NCBI RefSeq assembly: GCF_036785885.1
Contig: NC_092320.1
Span: 13,641,557-13,705,556, forward strand
Reading direction: 5' to 3'
Length of the DNA stretch: 64,000 nt
DNA from: Coffea arabica
Lineage: Eukaryota > Streptophyta > Magnoliopsida > Gentianales > Rubiaceae
Below the pieces are notes generated by a model. The model did no database searches and was not told where the DNA came from. It saw only the letters and a program-made list of their open reading frames with translations. Shown here in pieces: positions 42,501 through 53,705 of the stretch (positions are counted from its first letter, which is position 1; each line of letters starts with the position of its first letter). Position numbers and translations under genes: made by a program.

Positions 42501-45500
42501 AATTAAAATTATCTTCCAGCTCCTCTTAATATTTGTTACTGATATACCTGATAACAGAATGGGTTCAGAACTTCATGGGAAGGGGAACCAACCTTACTCA
42601 AAGAAGTCCACAGGCATAAATGGATTCCAAAATTCTTGCGTTACTTTCTTACAAGTACCATCCTTTGTTTTCTAAGGGTTCACTGTCAATTTGAGGACAA
42701 GTTATAGTTTCCATTTTGTCCAGAAGGTATCACGTGTTTCAGTCAGTATTTATTTCTTCCGGGTCCAAGGAACCAAACCAAAACCATGCAAATGGTTCTC
42801 CTGTCTCAATGAAAGCCAAATTATGGTCAACATGGAGAATTTCTTCAAGAATTTTACAGCTTTGTGATATTGCTGGATGCTTGAATTGTAACAAGTTGAA
42901 AGACATACATTAAAAATAAATATATAAATTTGAAAGACATGATACTAGGAATTAAAGAAGTATAAGCACATGTAATATTTAGAAAGAGAATATTATAAAG
43001 GACTTCTTTTGCACATTAAAAAATAAGTCAACCAACTTTTTGAAGTTGTTCTTTTGATATGGCCTCCTGAAGACAATAGCTTTTATCTATGAAATGGAAT
43101 CTTATTCCACCACACTTCACATAGCTAGTACAGAGGTTATCAGGTGACAAATATAATCAGCTGACAAGTGTTATATTCTTCAGTAAATACAATTGTTATC
43201 TTAAGCTGAAGTTGAGTAATTACAGATGCAGGTTTATATTAAACTAGATAAACTACCTTAGAGTATATACTGCCATTGCATCTACTACCAATTCATCAAA
43301 CTCCACACTGGCTGTTTCTTTATTTGAATTGCACGAAATCAATTAACAAATATGAATGTCCACAAAAGAAGCAACAAGAACAAAGATCAGTTCACTGCTT
43401 CGGAAAGAAAACTAAAGGCAACCAATGCACATCTTAGACATTCCATGATTTGTAAATGCTCTACATGTCGCATCCATACTCAGCATCCAGATTTTGGCAT
43501 TCATTACTCATGACTCAATGAAAATAAAATTTGGACAAGGCAATTAACTACACCAAAATTAAGGTTCCTTGAACAACAAGGTTACGAGTAGGCCTTTCCT
43601 CTCTTGCTTAGAATAGATTCTTCTAGCCTTTAGAAGGTTGTCATGTGTTATCATATGTATACATAATTTTTATATATTTCATATCTACAAGAGGCCTTTC
43701 TTAGAATACCCCGAGCAAAGTATATTGGAAACAACTTTCGCCTTTCAAAGTTTCTAGAACAAAAGAATATTCTCGATCTTTTTTAAGGTCTTTTTTTCCT
43801 TTTTATTATTTAGAAAAGTACCAAAAAAGATTAGCAACAGACACCATATCAAAGAACAAGAGATACCATCTCAGTCAGAATTGAAGGTAATAATCAGGTG
43901 AACAAATTATAAAAACCATGCATTACAAGTTTGAGACAATGAAAAGCACCAAAGCATTAATTTAAGAAAAATACTTGTTGCAATTATTTTACAAAAGATA
44001 GAACACAATCACCAAGAGAATAATTCTCGCCTCACCTCATACACTTTCTGCATTTGTTTCACAGGAGCACATTTAATAGCATCTTGTTGCTGCCTAGACC
44101 CATGAGTACGCATTAAATATGAAGGTAAGAACAAATAACCACCTTTATCATACCTAAAAAGATGAACTATGTCAGGTTCTTAATACGCAAGGCCAGCACT
44201 TTCATAGAAAAGAAGTCATTATGACAAGTTACTTCAAAATGAAATAGTCCTGATATCACAATTAAACCAACTGGACAGATTATATATGGTCTTAAGATCT
44301 ATACAGACAGAATCATATCATAGTTTCAAATTGAATTTGACATGTACAAGTAATTCCCAGAGACCTAAAACTTAAAGGAATTTAATCACTAAGATTACCC
44401 TTTCCACTTTTTTGGTGGCACCAGCATTGGCACATAAGGAACCATCATGTGGTTAACCTGCATAGAGAAAATAGATTAGAAACTTCAAAGGCAAACTGCA
44501 ATGCTCCATGTAGACTACTTTCCTCGAATGAATGGAAAGAAAAAATCTTGGATATATGAAACACTGGTGTAAAATCTTGTCACCATAGAGGTGTTCAATC
44601 CATGACCTTTATTAAAGTGAAGAATAGAAGTTGAACATCACAAAAGTACGAACCCTTCCTAGAAGGACATTAGAAAAAAAAAATTGGAGAGCAGTTGCCG
44701 CTCATTCACTACACATCTAGGTCAAAACACAAATGCAAAAGTCAAAAGCAAAGAGATCGTATAAAGGTCAGTACAGAACCATGAGTGACCTTGTCATGCC
44801 TATGTTGCAGCTCTTCCAAACTCTTGAAGTATATGCTGCCTTAAAATTTTCTAGACACGGCAATTTTTCATATAACAAGTCCTTGGCAGTAGATGCGCAC
44901 ACTCACATCTCAAAACCCAAGCTTTTTGAGCTGTTTGATACTCTAAATGGAGGTGATTCCTTCTGTTCAAAATTTAACAAGAACCATTAACATTTCACTT
45001 GCATTACTTTCCTCGGCATTCTCCAGTAATAGCTTTCAAGTGAGAAAATCACTTCAACTCCAAAACATTCTCAAGGTGGAGAAAGAATGAAGCTCCTAAG
45101 CATGAAACACTGTTTAAAACAAGCTTCCCTTACTATTAGAACCAACTAAGAGAATGGTAAATTGACTTAGAGCTTTGGGACTCCAAGTGATTCATCAACT
45201 TAAAAGAAACAATCAGTAGCATAAGAGGTGAAATCAACTCACACTTCTATCAAGTCCAGAATGGATCACCGGATCACACACTATAACTCCGTACCTCTTG
45301 ACAGGGTTCTGCCTACAAAACAAACATAAAAGGGCCCACTTAAAAAACATAAAAATAGAGCAGAAGTGGAGAACTATGATGGTACATCATCACCATTTAT
45401 ATCCAATGCAACTAGATAAAAACAGCCCGTCATCTAGGACCACAAAAAAATTTTCAGAATGATCCATTAGTTGACCAACTTTTTGAATGAAATTGACACA

Positions 45501-48500
45501 TTTTCAAAAATAGTATAGGAGAATCCTATTAGTAATTCGTAATGACAACACATACTCAGACTTTATCCATTTACATATCAGAGTGCTATGAAGAAACGAA
45601 TACTAATTCGGGTGCAAGGGTGGGACGGTGTGTTAGTGCTGCCAGATCAGTATACTGTGATTTGGATGCCGCCTACAGAATCACCCAGTCAATGAAGTTA
45701 TATATTCAAAAATCGATATGCAGGCAAGCTATAGCTACAATATCAGTAGATACATTATGTTTCTATATACTAAAAGGAATGTCTACAACCAAACGTAATC
45801 AAGTACCTTATTAGTTGAAAGTTACAATAGAGAAATCTCATTAATAAGTACTCCATCCGTTTAAAAATATGTGAAATGTTTTTGTTAAGAGAATATAAGT
45901 ATTCTTGTAGATAATAAATTAGTAAGGGTATTCTTATAAATAATTTGTTAGATTTGTGCTCCTATAAATACTAGTTAGTCACTCATAATACGGTTACTAG
46001 ATGTTTTCCTCCTAAGATACCTGTTAACATAGTATCAGAGCAAAAGTCCTAGGGTTAGGGTTAAATATCTAGCAAAAGTCTTTGACGTGATACTGTTCAT
46101 CGCACACTGTTTACGCGATACTATTCACGCGTACTGTTCACGGCGCACTATTCATCGCGAATTTTGATTGCTGTTTTGTTTGAAGTGCTATTCGCTATGG
46201 TTGAAAGTTTTGCTAATTGGATTACCACTGATCAAATTGAATCAAGTTCTTCAGCACATGAGTCCCAGAAAACTGTTACTATATCCGAGGAAGATTATGT
46301 TAAATTCTTACAGTACCAAGTTACAAATCACGCATCTCTTCCCTCTGCTTCTTTAGCACAAAAAGGTAATGACTCATGGATTATTGACTCCGGAGCTACT
46401 GATCATATATCAGGTACCTCTAAAATTTTTTCTAATTTTCAAGAGTCTACTCCCTTTCCTCATGTTACTTTAGCTGATGGATCTACCACTAAAGTTAAAG
46501 GACTAGGCACTGTAGAAATTAATCCATCACTTCCGCTGTCTTCTGTTCTTTACGTACCCAATTTGTCATTTAATCTAATGTCTGTTAGTAAGCTCACTAA
46601 ATTTCTACAGTGTACAGTTACTTTTTCTCCTGATTCTGTTGTCATTCAGGATTTGAAGACAAAGAGGACGATTGGTGGAGGGCATGAGCATAATGGTCTT
46701 CATTTTCTCAACTTCAATGGTCCGATAGCATGTCCTGCTACTGTTTCTCCTCTTGAAATTCACTGTCGTTTAGGTCATCCGTCTTTACAAAATTTGAAAA
46801 AGTTGGTTCCTACTTTGAATCAATTATCTTCGTTAGAATGTGAGTCTTGTCAGTTAGGAAAGCATCATCGTGTTTCTTTTGCTCCTAGAGTCAATAAACG
46901 GGTTTCTGAACCCTTTTTGTTAGTTCATTCTGATGTTTGGGGTCCTAGTTGAATCACTTCAAAGTTAGGTTTTAAATATTTTGTAGTCTTTGTTGATGAT
47001 TTTTTCAGAGTTACATGGCTTTATTTAATGAAAGATAGTTCAAAATTATATTCTATTTTTTGTGCATTTGTTACAGAAATAAAGAATCAATTTGGTGTGC
47101 CTGTACGTATACTTCGCAGTGATAATGCAAAAGAATATTTTTTCACTCCTTTTAATACCTTTATGACTATGTCTGGTATTATTCATCAGTCTTCTTGTCC
47201 TCACACTCCACAACAGAATGGAGTTGCTGAAAGAAAAATTGGACATTTAATCAAAATTGCTCGAACACTGTTGTTGCACATGAATGTGCCCAAAAAATTT
47301 TGGAGTGATATAGTTCTAACTGCATGTTATTTAATTAATCGCATGCCATCTAATATTCTTGAAGGTCAATTACCTCACTCCATTCTTTTTCCTCATGAAC
47401 CTGTGTTTAAATTGCCTCATATTTTTGGATGTGTGCGCTTTGTTCATCAGTTTGCTCCCGGGGTGAATAAATTAGATTCTCGTGCTATTAAGTGTATTTT
47501 CTTAGGATATGCACGAGCGCAAAAAGGGTATAGATGTTACAGTCCAATTTTAAATTGATTTTTTACTTGTGCTGATGTTACTTTCTTTGAATCCACTCCG
47601 TATTTTATCAAACAAAGTATGTCTTGTGAATTAGACCAGTGTCTCTCTTTTTCCTCTCCTGTTTTACCAGTCCTTTCCCCTTTATTACCTGAGTTGTCTA
47701 GTCCACCAGATTCCATAACTCGATTATCTCGTCCTTATCTTAAAGTTTACTCTCGTCGTTCCATGGTTGAGAAAGTTCCTGATATGCCTCGCACTTCACC
47801 AATTAACTCTCAATCTTCAAATCCAGGTATGACGCCCTCCTCTGAGTTAGATCTTTCTATTGCTTTACGCAAAGGTAAGAGACATTGTACTTCTCATCCT
47901 ATTTCTAATTTTGTTTCTTATTCTTGTCTTTTTATGTCATATTCTTCTTTTGTTGCTTCCCTTGATTCTATCTCCATTCCTAAGTCTATTACCTATGCTC
48001 TTAATCATTCTGGTTGGAAATTAATTATGCAAGAAGAGATGTCTGCTTTGGAACAAAATGGTACTTGGGATCTTGTCCCTCGTCCTTCAGGTAAGCCTGT
48101 TGTTGATTGTAAATGGGTGTACACTATAAAAATCCAGCCTAATGATTCTATTGATAGATTGAAGGCTCGACTGGTAGCTAGAAGATTTACTCAGGTGTAT
48201 GGAGTAGACTACTTAGAAACATTTTCTCCTGTTGCAAAGATTACCTCTATTCGTCTTCTTATCTCTTTGGCAGTAACTTATAATTGGCCATTGCATCAGT
48301 TGGATGTGAAAAATGCATTTCTGCATGGAAATTTGGAAGAAGAGGTATATATGGAACAACCTCCTGGATTTGTTGTTCAGGGGGAGAATCTGCGGTTGGT
48401 TTGTCGTTTGAAAAAATCCTTATATGGATTGAAACAATCTCCGAGGGCTTGGTTTGGCCGGTTTAGTAGTGTTGTCATGGAGTTCGGTTTAACAAGATGT

Positions 48501-51500
48501 GAAGTAGATCACTCTGTATTTTATCGGCATTCTAATGCTGGTAAAATTTTATTAGTTGTTTATGTGGATGACATTGTGATTACAGGTGATGATGTTGTGG
48601 GGATCCAGAAACTTAAATCCAATGTACAGGCAAACTTTCAGACAAAAGATTTAGGTCATCTACAGTATTTTCTGAGTATTGAGGTAGCTCAGTCTAAATA
48701 TGGAATTTATTTATGTCAAAGAAAATATGTACTCGATATGTTGAGTGAAGTTGGGATGTTAGGTTGCCGACCTGTGGATACTCCTATGGATCCCAATGTG
48801 AAATTAGCAGGAGATCAAGGTGCATTACTTGATGATCCTAAGCAATATCGAAGACTTGTGGGTAAATTAAATTATCTCACTGTAACGAGACCTGATATTT
48901 CGTTTACAGTGAGTGTTGTGAGTCAATTTTTTGATACCCCTCGTACTTGTCATTGGGATACTGTTATACGGATTCTCAGGTATCTTAAGAGTGCTCCTGG
49001 AAAAGGGTTGCTGTATCAAAATCATGGACACACTGATATTGAAGGATATAGTGATGTAGATTGGGCTGGTTCTGCCTCAGATCGAAGATCGACTACAGGA
49101 TATTGTGTGTTTGTTGGTGGTAATTTAGTGTCATGGAAGAGTAAGAAGCAAACAGTTGTATCCAGATCAAGTGCAGAATCTGAATTCCGCGCTATGGCTC
49201 ACACTGTGTGTGAGTTGGTTTGGTTGAAGAGCATGTTACTGGAACTTGGGTTTGAGCATAAACAACCTATGAATTTAGTGTGTGATAATCAGGCGGCTGT
49301 TCATATTGCGTCTAATCCAGTGTTTTATGAAAGGACAAAACATATTGAAGTTTATTGTCATTTCATTCGAGAGAAATTGCTTGACGGAGTCATCAAGACA
49401 TCTCATGTACCGTCTGTAGATCAATTGGCTAATATGTTTACCAAGAGTTTAGGGGGCTCTAGGGTGAAATATATTTGTAACAAGTTGGGTGCTTATGATA
49501 TATATGCTCCAACTTGAGGGGGAGTGTTAAGAGAATATAAGTATTCTTGTAGCTAATAAATTAGTAAGGGTATTCTTGTAAATAGTTTGTTAGGTTTGTA
49601 CTCCTATAAATACTAGTTGGTCACTCATAATACGGTGACTAGATGTTTTCCTCCCAAGATACCTGTTAACAGTTTTTACAAGAAATTCACTGTACATTAT
49701 CCAAAAAGTTTACACTGTTAACTAACAGAATCAACAATAATCCAGTAGAGTTTAACATACTGCTTAGTTGCCCAGGAGGAATCAATGAACTAATGCTAGA
49801 GTGTTTTCAGATTGCAGCTACAACAATTAAAGTTGTACCCACTAAAAAAGGATACATGCCTTTAATGATGAATGTTGTTTTAGTGGCCTGCTACAATAGT
49901 GTGAAAAGTAATCTAGATTGATAGGTAACATGCCCTTACCCTGCCTCATTTGTTGCAATTTTGAAAGTATGCCTAAATGCTGGTCGAAAATCTGGTGGAT
50001 TTTCAGTTGACTGACTAACCGGAGGTTGCACATAAGCTGTTTCCGTTAGTAATTCTATGAGACAACATCCCAGCTGCATGATATCAAACAACAAATATGA
50101 TTACCAATCAGTAAAAGGTTACCATACTATCCACAAATAAATGGTATCTTCTGCTTTAAAAACTCAAAAAAGTGAAACAGCAACATGCACAAACCTTAGC
50201 TTGTGTGTCTCTACCCCATGACTTAAACTTATCATTTTTCACCAGCTTTTGCGCCTCAGAAACTCTTTTCCTTCTAATCAAATTCTGAACACGTTTCCTT
50301 AGTATAATTGTCTCATTGGTCATAGATTCAGGACTCTCAGCTGAAATTCCCTTTCTCTGGGACTTTTTTGTTTTCTCCAAGAAATTGTGAATCCTAACCT
50401 GATAAAAATAAAAATGATAAGGACATTAGGTACTTATGTCCTATCAAGTGACTTGTAAATGAAAGAAGAAAACTGCACAGGCAAAATGCAGAATATATAA
50501 GCATGATGAAAGAATCACAAAATTTCTCTACTGAAGTCTGGTAATAGGTGTTGGATCTTGTTAAAATTCAATAATAAGCACAGGAACCCCAAAACCAACT
50601 CCATAAATTATCGAACAAAAACTCAAGTATACAATGTAATTTGAAATTAAACCTACTATATATTAAGACAGGAACAACATAAACAGTGATCCATAGTGAC
50701 GAGAAGAGGAATTACTAATATCAGATAAATGGTACAAGACATGAATGTGAAATTTAAAAATCCCTGGGCAAAAACATAGGCGCTACATGACAAGGAAAAC
50801 CATAGAAATTCATGTATACTATGATATAACATGGCAACCAACTATTGAATTCGATTGCACAAAAAGTCCAAGAGGTGATCATGCATGATCTTGGAATAAA
50901 TAAGATAAAAGAAATGCAAAAATGGCAAGAGGTCACACCATAAGAATGAAGAGAAAGAAACGGTTGAAAGGGATAATTTTAGTGGAACATCTGTTAGTCA
51001 TTATTCACTACCATGAAAAGTTCAACTTTAAATTACTGATAACGAGGAAGAAATCCTGCAACACTACTACTGGATCACCAAATGCCTCTAACCTACGTTT
51101 GCCCTTAGTTGAGCAAGATAGAGCAAAGAAGATCAAACAACCAAAGCTTAACTTGATACATCAACTGCACTGGGTTTGGGGTGTTTTGTGTGTGTGTGGG
51201 TGTTGGGGGGGGGGGGGGGGATGGGTTGGGTGGCTCAGGGGAAGGGAGTGTAAGTGAGCGGTCCCGCGTTCAGGACCAAGATCTTGTTAAGGTAAAAGGA
51301 ATGGCCTTAAAGTTCACAACATATGAAATTCAAATTGCAGTACTGAAAAATTAATCTAATTGTGGTCAAATCATAAGCTGACTATGATTATTAAATAAAT
51401 TCACTCAGGAATGACAAATGAACCACTTGACTCATCCTATTGAGATGCTACCTTTAGCATATCATGTATATAATCAGTTGCAATTGGATCCTTTCAAGCT

Positions 51501-53500
51501 TTAGTATACATTTGTCAGTTATCCAGCATTCTCATTCGTGGATTATTTTCCTGTAATGTTGTCTCTTGGTTGACCATTTGAAATGTTATTTTCCTATAAT
51601 TCGTGGATTATTTTCCTATTGAGGTACTACCTTTAGCATATCATGTATATAATCAGTTGCAATTGGATCCTTTCAAGCTTTAGTATACATTTGTCAGTTA
51701 TCCAGCATTCTCATTCGTGGATTATTTTCCTATAATGTTGTCTCTTGGTTGATCAAGATCAATCGAAATATCACTAGGTACACATCACTTCACTAGGTAG
51801 TCTTACTCTTCACCAGTGAAATACTTTCAGTTAGTAGTAGGGATCAAACTTCTCAAGCAACCTTCAAATCATGTCCGACACACATTAGTTAAATAAGGGT
51901 GACTGAAATCTCTTTCATTAATGAATGATGGACATAATACTGAGAAAAATACAGTTTCAACATTTCCAACATTTGCTCATAAATTATATGAAGCAATTTG
52001 GACGTTAGTATATGCCAACACTCTTAGGCAACTTTAGGGCACTCCTAATCAAATTTTTGTTAATCAGCACGCTCAAGACTTGTGAAGACCAACATAAAAT
52101 TTAGTTAATCAAGGCAAAACTATTTCTTCAAATGAAGAATATCATCAAAGTAGCAGGAAGACTGACCATCGATTATGTTATGAAGACCAACTTAATAATT
52201 TCAAATTGATACAGTTCTATTCCTGTTTCTGCTTTACTCACTCATTAAAACACATACACTTAAAAGTATTTGTCTAGCAACTCTAATATAGAATAAGATT
52301 ATCACACAGTGAAGTTTTTCAAAGCTTTCAAACAGGAGAGCTAGAGCCAAAAGTGAAAACAAGCCGCATGCATCTAGAAATAATCCTAAATTTGTAGGCT
52401 ACTTCACCAAAATTACAGTGAATTCCATAAATCCAGACCGCAGCCTCAATGTAAACCTACAATTATGAAATTTAACTGGTTCACCAATGTATTTTCTTAC
52501 TATAACCACAGTAGCATATCCATATACGTCAGTATGTCAATAATGCAAGGTTTTACTCAGCTTCCTTTGGGGTCTAGAGTTCACCATAACAAGCATTCTA
52601 GCTCAAAAAAGTGACAGTTCTCAGATTTGCGCATCACACAAACAACAACAAAAACTTCAACAAAGCGCAAAAATTGTCAATACTCACTTCATGCTCAATG
52701 GCCGCCCCAATCTGGACAGCAGCTTCGACAACGCGAACAGACCTCTCATCTCTGTCTCCCGTCATCAATAATCCCATCAATTTATGCATCACAATCACGG
52801 CCATTTTATCAGCAGGCAAACAATCAATAAAAGGTGCAAAAGCTGCTTTTTTCTTGGTTTTTTCAGCCTTTTGCTCCTTCTCTATGGCATTCCTCAATGG
52901 CTCAAACCATCCCAAGAACAATTTCTTCATATAAGGCAAATTAGGAGCTAATTTCTTCTCACACATTTCTCTCTCCAATTCTCTGTACTCCTCCACCATC
53001 TTCTCCCAAGCCTCAGTTTCAGCCTGAATCTGCCTCCTCCTCAAAACCTGATACTTCCTCCTCTCAATTTCTTGAAATTCCAACTTGAACCCATTTTTCA
53101 TCTTGGCCTTAAAATAAAAATTCTTCATCAAAAATGCCGAAATCCACGGTGGGTCCCGGATAAAAACTCTCTCCCTCCCATTTACTACTTCTCTGGGCAA
53201 AACCTGAGAAGCCCCACTTGGGATAGTCTGCAAATTGGCCATATCTTGAAGGTTTTCAGTGAAATTCTCATCAGTGGAGTCGGATAAAGGGTGCAGGTGG
53301 AGGGGAATTGGGGTATGCAGGGAAGGTAACTGGAGGGAATGAGGGAAAGAAGAAGAAGAAAGTGAGGGGCTTTGCAAGAATTTGGGAAATTCAGGGCTTG
53401 AAATGAAGAAAAAGTTGGGTCTTTTGTGGTGTTTTGTGGGGCCCCATGAGGAGTGGAGCTGAGCTCCAGGGGCAGAGAGAACGGAAGCTGAGGAAGCCAG
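33592..53500 (-). CDS. RPOT3: Plastid phage-type RNA polymerase RpoTp (19 exons, probable CUG start)
   Basis: The single-subunit, T7-like polymerase that transcribes plastid genes. Exons, 5' to 3': 53500-52688, 50398-50195, 50073-49940, 45312-45243, 44457-44399, 44153-44036, 42196-42083, 41442-41314, 41106-40690, 39946-39896, 39495-39425, 38588-38504, 38363-38211, 37203-37129, 37056-36967, 36509-36462, 36354-36240, 34160-34057, 33702-33592. All introns are GT-AG and phases match, giving 986 residues. Catalytic Asp687 lies in [12 protein letters not shown], Lys762 and Tyr770 in [13 protein letters not shown], and Asp919 in [12 protein letters not shown]. The protein ends SPYFFN. The phrases RDPPWISAF and [12 protein letters not shown] match RpoTp better than RpoTm or RpoTmp. 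No in-frame AUG precedes residue 87; the transit peptide frame starts at CTG 53500. Exon 19 could instead begin three bases earlier. Confidence 0.93.
34486..34579. repeat. Perfect 47 bp tandem duplication in RpoTp intron 17
   Basis: Two identical adjacent copies (34486-34532 and 34533-34579) beginning TTTAGCTTAGTTTATTTTGT and ending CTTTTACC. Their perfect identity suggests a recent event. Confidence 0.93.
35958..36140. mobile_element. MITE-like hairpin in RpoTp intron 17
   Basis: The two halves are inverted copies. The left arm runs GATATTCTGTAACACTCTTG, then GGTGTTAC and TTTTACACCATATATTAGGG. The right arm, in reverse complement, reads GATACTCTGTCAAACTTGGT, then GTTA and TGTTACACCATCTATTAGAG. 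The arms are about 70 bp with a short spacer, 183 bp in all, and noncoding. No clear target-site duplication was found. Confidence 0.75.
38587..39210. repeat. Diverged tandem duplication in RpoTp intron 11
   Basis: Two copies offset by about 305-310 bp: roughly 38587-38900 and 38900-39210. Shared blocks are CAGTTC-GAAGAGTTATTT-like at 38603 and 38911, and ACTAGACTAACAATG / CCAGACTAACTATG followed by TGTGCCTGAATATC near 38870 and 39175. Confidence 0.7.
39280..39303. repeat. (AT)n microsatellite in RpoTp intron 11
   Basis: About twelve uninterrupted AT units. Confidence 0.95.
45883..46029 (+). repeat. 5' LTR of the copia element
   Basis: 147 bp. Compared by eye with the 3' LTR it has eight substitutions and no indels, about 94-95 percent identity. 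A TATAAATA promoter-like motif occurs at 45963-45970. Confidence 0.95.
46197..49517 (+). pseudogene. Broken copia pol polyprotein (protease, integrase, RT, RNase H)
   Basis: One continuous frame from 46197 to the stop at 49515-49517, interrupted by just two in-frame TGA codons (46950-46952 and 47556-47558). The order is: protease DSGATDH; the GAG-pre-integrase region ([17 protein letters not shown]); integrase core ([37 protein letters not shown]); reverse transcriptase ([29 protein letters not shown]); and RNase H ([24 protein letters not shown]). The N-terminus joins directly to the short linker before protease ([14 protein letters not shown]), so capsid and zinc knuckle are absent. The two stops and the missing gag mean it cannot act autonomously. 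Confidence 0.93.
49525..49671 (+). repeat. 3' LTR of the copia element
   Basis: 147 bp, preceded immediately by the polypurine tract and followed by the GTTTT target-site duplication. It is the same length as the 5' LTR. Confidence 0.95.
51205..51220. repeat. Poly-G run (16 G) in RpoTp intron 1
   Basis: Sixteen G residues in a TG/GGG-rich tract. The length could be unreliable in an assembly. Confidence 0.9.
51435..51753. repeat. Recent 179 bp tandem duplication in RpoTp intron 1
   Basis: TCCTATTGAG begins both copies (51435 and 51614, offset 179 bp). The shared 140 bp, including CTTTAGCATATCATGTATAT and ATCCAGCATTCTCATTCGTG, differ at only about three positions. The second copy ends near 51753. 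Confidence 0.9.
53498..53500 (-). promoter_or_regulatory. RPOT3: Probable CUG initiation codon of RpoTp
   Basis: The codon reads GCT-CTG-GCT, with G at -3 and G at +4, a favourable context. Downstream, [11 protein letters not shown] and then [10 protein letters not shown] resemble RpoTp transit peptides. The leader from 53501 to 53700 contains no AUG in any frame. The first AUG of the mRNA (53447-53445) is out of frame and opens only an 18-codon ORF. The first in-frame AUG (53242-53240) would remove the transit peptide. Confidence 0.75.
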
Positions 53501-53681
53501 AGCTGAGCTGATGAAATAGTGGAGACGAAGAAGGAATGCGAGAGAGCAGAGGAGGAGATAAGAAAGGTTGAAGAAGAAAGGGGAGAAATGAGAATGGTAC
53601 AAAACCTCTGTTAAACCCCCGTTGGCTATTGTTTTGATATTTGAGAGCACACAAGGCGGCAGATATTTTGTTTATCTTGTG

Positions 53682-53705
53682 CCCCCCCCCCCCCCCCTTC
53701 CCCCC
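53682..53705. repeat. Poly-C run just upstream of RpoTp
   Basis: Sixteen C residues, then TTC and five more C, about 180-200 bp before the CUG codon. On the RpoTp sense strand this is a G-run in the promoter or far leader. Confidence 0.9.

Larger units (their letters stand above)
45883..49671 (+). mobile_element. Ty1/copia LTR retrotransposon, gag-deleted, in RpoTp intron 3 (antisense to host gene)
   Basis: A 3,789 bp element bounded by 147 bp LTRs (45883-46029 and 49525-49671), each starting TGTTAAGAG and ending TGTTAACA. A perfect 5 bp target-site duplication GTTTT flanks it (45878-45882 and 49672-49676). Next to the 5' LTR, AGTATCAGAGC matches the initiator-Met tRNA primer-binding site. 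The polypurine tract GAGGGGGAG sits just before the 3' LTR. The order of protease, integrase, reverse transcriptase and RNase H is that of Ty1/copia. Only about 170 bp separate the primer site from the first pol ATG, so the capsid part of gag is missing. It lies opposite to RpoTp within the intron between exons 3 and 4 and enlarges it from about 0.8 to 4.6 kb. Confidence 0.97.

Noticed and set aside
53501..53650. RpoTp starting at GTG 53650
   Set aside because: The frame is open, but the translation there (SHFSPFFFNLSYLLLC) does not resemble RpoTp transit peptides. Similarity begins after the CTG at 53500, which also has better initiation context.
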